The notes below the pieces were generated by a model. The model was not told the origin of the DNA and searched no databases. It saw nothing but the letters and a program-made list of their open reading frames with translations. Of a stretch of DNA of 7,435 bases, positions 1-5,383 are shown piece after piece. Source of the DNA: JBBRGG01 sp038240875 (GTDB lineage Bacteria; Planctomycetota; Phycisphaerae; Phycisphaerales; UBA1924); contig JBBRGG010000178.1 in NCBI GenBank assembly GCA_038240875.1, positions 1 to 7,435 of the forward strand, read 5' to 3'. Each line of letters opens with the position of its first letter. Position 1 is the stretch's first letter. The translations under genes were made by a program, and so were the position numbers.

Positions 1-53
1 TGCCTTGGGTGGTCCGGCGGTCCCCGCCGGTGTCTTTGTCTTAACGTGCCACT
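1..53 (-). repeat. Dispersed hairpin repeat, copy 1 (cut by window edge)
   Basis: Bases 1-32 are an exact reverse complement of 6178-6209. The core is a perfect 7-bp stem, CCGGCGG at 14-20 and CCGCCGG at 24-30, with a 3-base loop. To its left lies the start of a CTTGGGTGGT unit, matching the 15-bp tandem array of copy 2, which presumably continues beyond the window. To its right TGCCACT (47-53) matches, in reverse complement, AGTGGCA (6156-6162) at a similar distance in copy 2. The element ends about 27 bases past the stop of the PilZ gene at 81-1235. It looks like a REP-type or small non-autonomous intergenic repeat. The hairpin could also help end transcription, but no T-run follows it. Confidence 0.7.
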
Positions 54-80
54 CCCGACTCGCGCTGCCTTCCATCCCAC

Positions 81-1235
81 TTACGCCGCGCGTGCCTTCA
101 TAAACGTATCGACCATCGTCAAAATCCGTAGCGAAGCCGCCTCGGTTTCTGTTTCATTTCCGAGTAGCGCAACACCCTTCAACCGATCCGCCATCGTGGC
201 GATATCGTGCAGCTTTCCCATCCGCGCGCATTCTGCCAATCGCGTGGCCAACTGCTCCACTTTGGCCATCTCTTTATTCGCCATGGCAATTGAGATCCGG
301 TCTCGCAGTTCCTGCAACGCAACCCGCACCGATGATGCCGTGGTAGTATCGAGCGACTCAATCCCGTTGCCCATGTTATCTTGGACGCGAATCAGTAACA
401 CTTCTGCAATCGTCGCGAGAAACGCAGCCTTCGGAATCGGCGTCGCCGCCAACGCCACATCAGGCAAATCCCACAATCCTTCGCGTGGTGGCCCTTCGAT
501 ATCCGCCGTCAGCACCAGTGCTGGCGTCCCCACGCCCAGCTCACGCAACGACCGTAGCCGCATCGTGCCTGATTCGCCCTCTTGAGACTGCCCGATCAAA
601 AGTAAGCAGATGCCTTCATATTTCTTGGGGTCGTTGATCTCTTCAACCGTCGCGCGACGAACCGAGAGCGACGTGTCCGCGAGCAGCGACCGCACCAACT
701 GATGCTCAGCATCGCTCCGCACACAGCACAACACCGTCCCCTTGAGCGACTGCGGATCAACCCGCTCCATCGAAACCATGCGCGACGCCGTTCGCCCATC
801 AAAGAACGTGCGACTGTCAATCGGCTTGTCGAATCGAATACCGATTTCGTGCACGCGCCCGCCGCGATGCGTGCACCGCGCAATTGTTCCAGAAAGTGGT
901 CGTACCTGTCCGTCGATGCCAGTCAGCCGAACTGTGCACTTGCACCTGCTGTGCATAAACCCAGTATGCAGCACCGACATCCCGCTTCGCGATAAGTTCC
1001 GCGAAACCACGCGCAGCGTGTTCATCGTGCCGCCAGGCTGTTGAATCTCGAGATCAACTGCCAGTTTTCGATAGGGCCACCGGGCAAAGACGCGCTTACC
1101 AGTCCCCGTCTTTGCTTCTTCCGTATCGAGCTTGTCAAGGAGCGCATCGAGAACATTCTGGGTGATCCCAAGCGTGTTGCTTCGTCCTGAAATCACTTCA
1201 TTGGTCGGCCCTTTTTGCGAGTTTGGCTGCGCCAT
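81..1235 (-). CDS. PilZ-domain protein with degenerate receiver and HPt-like tail
   Basis: A 384-residue protein, probably a cytoplasmic c-di-GMP effector; no signal peptide or membrane segment is seen. Residues 48-136 are a PilZ domain with both nucleotide-binding motifs: RxxxR at R52-R56 (RWPYR) and NxSxxG at N80-G85 (NLSRSG). Residues 166-280 have the length and alternating strand/helix pattern of a response-regulator receiver. The acidic pocket is missing (CVRSD where acids are expected), no Asp sits at the phosphoacceptor site (LLLIGQS), and the Lys is replaced (AATPIP). Residues 300-384 are helical, with a DRLKGVALLG stretch like the HPt motif but without its His. The ATG at 1235 has a GGAG 10 bases upstream. 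It is a paralogue of the adjacent 1434-2630 gene, 198 bp away in the same direction. PilZ assignment is firm; the partner or output is unknown. Confidence 0.87.
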   Translation of the reverse strand: MAQPNSQKGPTNEVISGRSNTLGITQNVLDALLDKLDTEEAKTGTGKRVFARWPYRKLAVDLEIQQPGGTMNTLRVVSRNLSRSGMSVLHTGFMHSRCKCTVRLTGIDGQVRPLSGTIARCTHRGGRVHEIGIRFDKPIDSRTFFDGRTASRMVSMERVDPQSLKGTVLCCVRSDAEHQLVRSLLADTSLSVRRATVEEINDPKKYEGICLLLIGQSQEGESGTMRLRSLRELGVGTPALVLTADIEGPPREGLWDLPDVALAATPIPKAAFLATIAEVLLIRVQDNMGNGIESLDTTTASSVRVALQELRDRISIAMANKEMAKVEQLATRLAECARMGKLHDIATMADRLKGVALLGNETETEAASLRILTMVDTFMKARAA

Positions 1236-1321
1236 GAACGTTCTACTCCAAGTACCACAATCACAATGACTCCTACTTAAATCTTCATCGGCCTGATCGA
1301 GTTACTGAATCACGCCGCAAA

Positions 1322-1339
1322 TAAAGGCCGGCGCCTTTA
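1322..1339 (-). terminator. Possible terminator between the two PilZ genes
   Basis: A perfect 7-bp stem (TAAAGGC and GCCTTTA) with a 4-base loop lies about 95 bases past the stop of the 1434-2630 gene. On the minus strand the stem runs into TTTATTTG, a short and imperfect T-tract. It could end or weaken transcription before the second PilZ gene, suggesting the two are not tightly co-expressed. The stem is nearly symmetrical, so action on either strand is possible. Confidence 0.45.
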
Positions 1340-1433
1340 CGCTTGTTATGGGGATGCTATAACTTGCCTAAACCACATGCACCTCAGTCTTGCGCACCCC
1401 TTTGGCAGTATCAAAGTGACTGGTACTTCCCGA

Positions 1434-2630
1434 TCACGCCGCATTGCGAACTTGCTGGTCCTTGCACAACTGCGCCAGTGTCTTGAACGCGATGCGCTGT
1501 TGCGAAAGAGGCGCTTTGCCAAGGTTCGATGCCGCCGCCGCCGCCGCCGCGATCGTCGGCAACCCCAGGCTCGGCGCAAACCCGCGGATCTTCACCACCA
1601 TCCCCATCGCGGCAATCACGTCACCGCGTTCCGACGCCATCAATAACTCCACCGCATACGCATCTAGCATCATCCGCAATCGCTTCGCCACTTCCAAAGG
1701 CAGCCCCGTATCCCCCTTGGTTGTGCGCACCCCTTCTTCATCTACCGACGACTCTTCTTCATGCCGCACACTCACGCACTCAGCCAGCGTCCTCAACAAT
1801 CCATCCTGATCCAAAGGTTTAATCAGTGGTGTAACACCGCGAACCGACCACACGCCTTCACGCATCGCCGACATCGCATCCGCGCACGTCACAATCGCTG
1901 GCACCTCACACCCATGCACGCGCAAAAGTTTGATCCATTCAACACCACGCTGGTCGGGCAGGTCCGCATCGCACACGATCACCACCACCGAATCTCGCGC
2001 CTGTCCATTTGCAAGATAGAGCGAACCGGCATCGGCGCATCCTGCGTGCTCGATTATAAACCTTGTTTCCCGCAGAAAATGCCGCATGATGCTGACGTCG
2101 ATGGTTGAGTTTTCGACCAAGAGCAATGTACCGGTAAGCGCGTTTGGATCAACCCGTTCGAGAGCGTAAATGCCGCTCGAAGCTTCGTACGCAATGAAGT
2201 CGCGCAAGTGCACGGGTTTACGAAACGCAACACCAAGTTCGTGAAGCACGCCGCGCCGATGGATGCACCTACAAATCACCCCATCGACTTCCGAGAATTG
2301 CCCATCAGCCCTGGGCAACGACATTCTGCAGGTTGACCCTGGATAAATAAACCCATTGTGTAGCAATGAAATACCGCCACGCGATAAATTTCGGCATGCC
2401 ATCCGCATCAGCGATTGCGAGCCGCCTGGATGCGACAACTGCACCTGTATCATCGCCTTGCGAAATGGCCAGCGAGCAAAGTCGCGTCGCACCGGGCCAC
2501 GCTTGCCGCGTTCGCCAGCTTCGAGGTGGTTCAGTACCAGGTTGAGTTCGCGCAGTCCCCACCCAAGCGAATTCAATCTTCCGCTTGGGCTGGTCGGATC
2601 GGCTTTGGATCGCCCGCGCAGGTTCTTCAT
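1434..2630 (-). CDS. PilZ-receiver-HPt-like response regulator
   Basis: A 398-residue protein from the ATG at 2630. Its PilZ domain has RxxxR at R53-R57 (RWPFR) and NxSxxG at N81-G86 (NLSRGG), predicting c-di-GMP binding. A receiver domain follows at about 167-285: E173 in the acidic pocket, D221 as phosphoacceptor in CDADLPD, T248 and K271 (IKPL). It may therefore join phosphorelay input to c-di-GMP sensing. The C-terminal 85 residues are helical and HPt-like (KIRGFAPSLG at about 347) but lack the phosphorylatable His. A run of seven Ala is encoded by a GCC repeat at 1531-1550. The reading frame is open to a TTG at 2735. I prefer 2630 because it is an ATG, gives an N-terminus one residue different in length from the paralogue, and has AGGG 12 bases upstream. 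It follows a 935-bp gene-free stretch with a terminator. Confidence 0.87.
   Translation of the reverse strand: MKNLRGRSKADPTSPSGRLNSLGWGLRELNLVLNHLEAGERGKRGPVRRDFARWPFRKAMIQVQLSHPGGSQSLMRMACRNLSRGGISLLHNGFIYPGSTCRMSLPRADGQFSEVDGVICRCIHRRGVLHELGVAFRKPVHLRDFIAYEASSGIYALERVDPNALTGTLLLVENSTIDVSIMRHFLRETRFIIEHAGCADAGSLYLANGQARDSVVVIVCDADLPDQRGVEWIKLLRVHGCEVPAIVTCADAMSAMREGVWSVRGVTPLIKPLDQDGLLRTLAECVSVRHEEESSVDEEGVRTTKGDTGLPLEVAKRLRMMLDAYAVELLMASERGDVIAAMGMVVKIRGFAPSLGLPTIAAAAAAASNLGKAPLSQQRIAFKTLAQLCKDQQVRNAA
1531..1550. repeat. GCC trinucleotide run inside coding sequence
   Basis: Six to seven GCC units lie within the 1434-2630 gene and encode a poly-alanine stretch in its C-terminal helical domain. 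In-frame gain or loss would change the number of alanines without breaking the frame. Confidence 0.6.
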
Positions 2631-2964
2631 TGCAGATTTGCACCCTAAATGATTCGCGCTGCCAATGGCGTGGTTCGTGCTCGACGAGTTCGGCTGTTGA
2701 TGTTGGTTGCCATCGCGCCCCTGCACTGTTTCCAAACGATGAGATCAACAAGACTGCCGGATACGCCACTGACTTAGCCGCTTACTTTCACGCTAACTTA
2801 ACTCGCCTCCATCGACAGGTGGCACTATGAACATCGGCGTATTGCGTCTGAAGTGTGTGGCGAGCGCACGCTTCGCGCGAGTGTGCCGACGGGCGCGAAG
2901 GTCCGAACGAGTCGTGGTCGCCATGACGCCCGATAACGTGGCAAAGTAAATATACGACACGTCT
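2631..2964. other. Gene-free leader between terminator and PilZ gene
   Basis: A 334-base stretch with no credible coding sequence. The minus-strand reading frame that crosses it is rich in Arg, Ser and Cys, has no recognisable motif and looks spurious. A 7-bp hairpin with one G-U pair can form near 2866-2886 (GCACGCT with AGTGTGC). If the upstream terminator is read through, this forms the 5' leader of the PilZ-receiver gene. No convincing -35/-10 pair was found for a separate promoter. A TATATT on the minus strand near 2950 is a possible -10 without a matching -35. Confidence 0.4.
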
Positions 2965-3019
2965 AAAAACAGACCGCCCGCGACAAAACGCGGGCAGAGT
3001 GTGGTGACGAGGTGGTCTG
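2965..3019 (-). terminator. Intrinsic terminator, two-tier stem with T-run
   Basis: On the minus strand a perfect 7-bp GC stem (GCCCGCG and CGCGGGC, 2976-2995, loop TTTTGT) is followed by GGTCTG (2970-2975) and five Ts (2965-2969). CAGACC at 3014-3019 can pair with GGTCTG to form an outer stem that places the T-run directly after the paired region. This is the usual form of a Rho-independent terminator and works only in the minus direction, since no T-run follows on the plus strand. It would end the transcript from mraZ or from a structured RNA at 3020-3480. It may also act as an attenuator for the PilZ gene starting at 2630. Confidence 0.65.
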
Positions 3020-3480
3020 GTGGTGGATGCCTCGTCGCCGGTGTGGATGGATATGCTCGTTACCCTTTCAGGCGACGAGATGATGAGAGGAGATCGGACA
3101 AGGTTGTGCGCACAAATCAGTCCGAAGCAACTGGAACCCACACGCACGCCTAAACGTTCAAATGCCCTTTGAGAAGCCGTTGGTGCGCAACTTCCCGTGA
3201 AGCGTGTGGCAAACCACATGGCAAACCAAAGGGCGGAAACGTGCCCGATCGGAAGCGTGTCCGACCGGGCACAAGCCGAAGTCTCGGTCCCCCGGTGTTG
3301 GAGCGTCCTTGCTCCGCGTCGGGATCTCAATGAGAGCCCGCCGATGGGGGCCGAAGTCCGTTCAACCAGACCCCGGCGAAAGCGTGTACATGACGTGCTT
3401 TCACACGCCACATCTCGAATAAAGCTACACGCGTCCTTGCGTGCCTCAAGAATCCTTGCATACCCACTATTGGGCAAACC
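3020..3480 (-). ncRNA. Candidate structured RNA or regulated leader, family not recognised
   Basis: No coding sequence is credible here, yet inverted repeats are dense. A 12-bp stem at 3241-3270 is perfect on the minus strand because one position is a G-U pair; on the plus strand it is an A-C mismatch. GAAAGC pairs with GCTTTC around 3378-3402, GGAGC with GCTCC at 3300-3315, CACGC with GCGTG at 3428-3443, and CCGA with TCGG at 3276-3287. The long-range pair GCCCTTT (3164-3170) with AAAGGGC (3228-3234) encloses smaller hairpins. The segment lies downstream of mraZ and ends at a minus-strand terminator, consistent with a minus-strand RNA of about 450-500 bases. I looked for RNase P RNA, tmRNA, SRP RNA, 5S rRNA and the c-di-GMP riboswitch and found none of their signature motifs. 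Transcription itself is inferred; the limits are approximate. Confidence 0.4.
3207..3230. repeat. 12-bp tandem duplication (TGGCAAACCA units)
   Basis: Two adjacent 12-base units, 3207-3218 and 3219-3230, differ at one base. The core GGCAAACC recurs at 3473-3480. Within the candidate RNA one unit pairs with flanking sequence in a GTGTGG/CCACAT hairpin. Confidence 0.6.
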
Positions 3481-3565
3481 CAGCAAAGGCCCGATAAAGG
3501 CGATCCTGAATCCGAAACAAAGCCCGCTTCACGCAGGAATTACCGGCATGAGGCGATGAAAGCGT

Positions 3566-4099
3566 TTACTGATGCGGTGCGCCCCGCAGCGGGCCGAGGT
3601 TGACGTGTTGTGCGACGTGTGAACGATGCGTCTCGACCCGGGACAACTGGGAAGGCAGTTTGGCCAAGCGTTCGGGCCCGGTGGCCAGCCACGCCATTCG
3701 ATCGCGAATTTCCAACCGATTCCTCGCGCCGACAATGACCACCGCGGCTTTGAGGCCGGTTTCCTCGAGATGGCGCTTTGGAATCATAACCCGGCCTGCA
3801 GAATCGACTTCCACTCGTTCCACCGACCCGAAAAAGGCCGCTTCGAACTCCGCCTCGTCCTCGTTGGGAAAGAGCGTCGGCGACCCCTCGCCGGCGAGTT
3901 TCTCGAAGATCGCGGCCGGGTACAGACGGATGATCCTGCCCGGCCAGGGGAAGCAATACCAGGCGCTCGGTTCCATCTCTTCCGGGACGCCCAGTTCGTG
4001 GATTGTCGTAGTCGAACCGAGCCCCTTGCGATATTTCGCAGGGATCGACAGCCTTTGTTTGGCGTCGAAGGTCGCTTCGGCATGACCAGTGAACAGCAT
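3566..4099 (-). CDS. mraZ: Transcriptional regulator MraZ
   Basis: A 177-residue MraZ, a DNA-binding regulator of the AbrB-like fold that in other bacteria binds upstream of its own gene and controls the division/cell-wall (dcw) cluster. Two copies of the family motif are present: DAKQRLSIP (D12-R16) and DSAGRVMIP (D99-R103). The ATG at 4099 fits the normal family N-terminus (MLFTGHAEATFD) and has GGGAG 7 bases upstream. An in-frame ATG at 4165 would add 22 residues that do not belong to the family. The C-terminal tail past about residue 140 is longer than in typical MraZ proteins of about 145-150 residues and is rich in Arg and His. Usually rsmH and ftsL follow; here a gene-free region and PilZ genes follow instead. 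Operator-like repeats at 4249-4283 suggest autoregulation. Confidence 0.93.
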   Translation of the reverse strand: MLFTGHAEATFDAKQRLSIPAKYRKGLGSTTTIHELGVPEEMEPSAWYCFPWPGRIIRLYPAAIFEKLAGEGSPTLFPNEDEAEFEAAFFGSVERVEVDSAGRVMIPKRHLEETGLKAAVVIVGARNRLEIRDRMAWLATGPERLAKLPSQLSRVETHRSHVAQHVNLGPLRGAPHQ

Positions 4100-4245
4100 G
4101 GGGATCGCTCCCAACTTCAAGCCGCTGAGCCAATTCGGCCTTCCTGGCCATGACTCACTCCCCATGCAGGCCCGTTACTTAGGCCGAGTGCTTGGGCCGT
4201 TCCGTGGCCCACGCGTACAGACAACAAGTCGAACGCTTGGGAAGT

Positions 4246-4303
4246 CTACCCACATCGTCCCACTCTGCAACACTTTGTCCCACTTTTTCTACATTGTGGG
4301 TAG
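4246..4303 (-). promoter_or_regulatory. MraZ operator: four 10-bp-phased GTGGG-type repeats
   Basis: Read on the mraZ strand, GTGGG, GTGTT, GTGGG and GTGGG start exactly 10 bases apart (4279-4283, 4269-4273, 4259-4263, 4249-4253). This matches the MraZ binding sites described in other bacteria, TGGG-type repeats with about 5-6-base spacers. The first two also fit the AAAGTG(T/G)-N3 form known from mollicutes. The block is itself flanked by a perfect 9-bp inverted repeat (CTACCCACA at 4246-4254, TGTGGGTAG at 4295-4303). It lies about 150 bases before the mraZ start. A weak promoter may sit just upstream (TTGGTA, 17-base gap, CACAAT), which would put the operator at or just after the transcription start, as expected for autorepression. 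Confidence 0.8.
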
Positions 4304-4322
4304 ATAAGGGTTTGTTACCAAG

Positions 4323-4331
4323 TTATCCACA
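4323..4331 (+). promoter_or_regulatory. Perfect DnaA-box sequence
   Basis: TTATCCACA matches the consensus DnaA box exactly. It lies about 20 bases upstream of the outer MraZ inverted repeat, in the divergent region between mraZ and the flavin reductase gene. No second good box was seen, so this is not an origin. It may be a DnaA-responsive site for mraZ, or chance. Confidence 0.4.
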
Positions 4332-4524
4332 GTAAATAGTGCTTGATCATGGTCTTTGATCGGTATTCGTGAGGCCGAAAGAACACTTTGGCCGTATCGA
4401 CTGGCCGGTACGTAGGTACTGTGGTTTCATGTGAGCGTCACCACCAGTTTCAGGATCTCTCAATCCTGACGTTAGTGAATGGCACGTAGAGGCCAAACGC
4501 TCGTGGGAGAACGGAGCGGCGGCC
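4332..4524. other. Upstream region of the flavin reductase gene
   Basis: No gene. A perfect 7-bp hairpin with a 6-base loop lies at 4450-4469 (TCAGGAT and ATCCTGA). TTTGGCC near 4388 can pair with GGCCAAA near 4492, enclosing it. It could be a structured 5' leader. It lacks the conserved FMN riboswitch segments, and no clear promoter was identified. Confidence 0.35.
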
Positions 4525-5154
4525 ATGGGCGAAACGGCGAAGCGACTTCAGCCTGATCTACGCATGAATATACGTGTGGGGTCACATGTTAATTCACGTC
4601 TTGCTGATGCATGCGACATGCGTGTGCAAGACGCACTTGCGCGCATGTGCTGGGGGCCATTTTTACTTGCTTCGGCGCATGAAGGCCGTCGAGCTGCGGT
4701 GTTGGCGCGGTCGGCGTGTGCGTGCGCCACGAATCCGCCTTTGATCTGCGTGGCGTTCAAGAAGGGGCACTGGCTGGGGCCGATCGTGCGTGACAGTCGG
4801 CGGTTTGCGATTTCGCTGGTTGGGCCGGACGACAAGGTAGTGATGCGGAAGTTCGCCGAGGGAGCGAAGCTGCGCGATGGGGACGCAATGGAATGGCTGC
4901 CCATGGCCCAGTTCGACGCATCGTGCCCGATACTTGCAGCGTCCTCACTCGCGATTGCTTGCGACGTGGTTCGGCGGATTGATCTCGAAGCCGATTGCGA
5001 GTTGCTTGTTGGCGCGGTGACAGCGGCAAAGTGTGCACAGGTTGATGCCGATGGGGCTTTGCTCGTGCAGGGACACGAATGCAACGGCGTGGTTGGCTTT
5101 CCAAACCTCGCCAAGCAGAGCGTTCAGCGGCATGGATCGCCGAAGGCGGATTGA
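4525..5154 (+). CDS. Flavin reductase-like FMN-binding protein
   Basis: A 209-residue protein of the flavin reductase-like (FMN-binding split barrel) family. Members bind FMN and many reduce free flavin with NAD(P)H, often serving a partner monooxygenase. The family pattern is visible at residues 44-170: GPFLLASAHEGRRAAVLARSA, then NPPLICVAFKKGHW and RRFAISLVG (the flavin-contacting strands), and CDVVRRIDLEADCELLVGAV near 146-165. The usual GDH before the last strand is changed to ADC, so activity is not assured. The ATG at 4525 has a GGAG 8 bases upstream. No partner monooxygenase is in the window; the next gene, 229 bp downstream, is another redox enzyme. Unusually many Cys (C64, C66, C68 close together in SACACATN) could be redox-active or simply structural. 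The exact substrate is unknown. Confidence 0.82.
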   Translation: MGETAKRLQPDLRMNIRVGSHVNSRLADACDMRVQDALARMCWGPFLLASAHEGRRAAVLARSACACATNPPLICVAFKKGHWLGPIVRDSRRFAISLVGPDDKVVMRKFAEGAKLRDGDAMEWLPMAQFDASCPILAASSLAIACDVVRRIDLEADCELLVGAVTAAKCAQVDADGALLVQGHECNGVVGFPNLAKQSVQRHGSPKAD

Positions 5155-5296
5155 ATCGACAACCAACACACGTCTGAACTGTAAAGGCGAATCGTGTGGC
5201 GTAGTGCTTGCGAATACTTGTTTGCTGCGCGAAAGGGAATCAGCGGAGACAGCCTTGAATGGTGTAGCAGCAATTGGAAGAGCCCAATAAGGCTTC

Positions 5297-5324
5297 GAGG
5301 CAAGAGGCAAGAGGCAAGAGGCAT
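5297..5324. repeat. Heptanucleotide tandem repeat (GAGGCAA)
   Basis: Four 7-base units, the last changed to GAGGCAT, continue into degenerate AAGGCAT units up to 5340. The tract ends about 45 bases before the start of the methionine sulfoxide reductase gene. Copy-number changes would alter promoter or leader spacing. Short heptamer repeats of this kind occur in intergenic DNA of several phyla. Confidence 0.75.
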
Positions 5325-5340
5325 CAAGGCATAAGGCATC

Positions 5341-5364
5341 ATGAATCAGTCAAAGGTAAAGTAA
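5341..5364 (+). other. Mini-ORF duplicating the next gene's start (MNQSKVK)
   Basis: GCATCATGAATCA occurs at 5336-5348 and again at 5379-5391, where it holds the start codon of the sulfoxide reductase gene. The first copy therefore opens a seven-codon reading frame, MNQSKVK, ending in TAA at 5362-5364. An AAGG-type sequence precedes both. It may be a relic of duplication or a small upstream reading frame that affects translation of the next gene; there is no direct evidence of translation. Confidence 0.35.
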
Positions 5365-5383
5365 AGATCACAAGGCGAGCATC

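Noticed and set aside
1..53. CRISPR array at the 15-bp repeats (also 6197-6268)
   Set aside because: Units are directly adjacent with no spacers, and there are no cas genes.
46..585. 179-codon plus-strand frame opposite the first PilZ gene
   Set aside because: Antisense shadow: Ser/Ala/Arg-rich with no motif, while the other strand carries clear PilZ and receiver-like domains.
2631..2735. TTG start giving a 433-residue PilZ-receiver protein
   Set aside because: The added 35 residues are low-complexity. The ATG at 2630 matches the paralogue's N-terminal length.
2965..3480. RNase P RNA, tmRNA, SRP RNA, 5S rRNA or c-di-GMP riboswitch
   Set aside because: RNase P RNA was tempting because of position and size, and the c-di-GMP riboswitch because of the PilZ gene and the GGCAAACC motif. 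Their conserved core sequences are absent on both strands.
2788..3486. 232-codon reading frame on the minus strand across the structured region
   Set aside because: Rich in Arg, Ser, Cys and His, with no family motif, no ribosome-binding site and dense inverted repeats at the DNA level. It fits a chance open frame in GC-rich noncoding DNA.
4100..4165. 22-residue N-terminal extension of mraZ from the upstream ATG
   Set aside because: The extension has no counterpart in MraZ proteins. The ATG at 4099 gives the family start and has a better-placed GGGAG.
4323..4331. Replication origin near the DnaA box
   Set aside because: Only one good box, no clustered boxes, no AT-rich unwinding stretch, and no dnaA or dnaN nearby.
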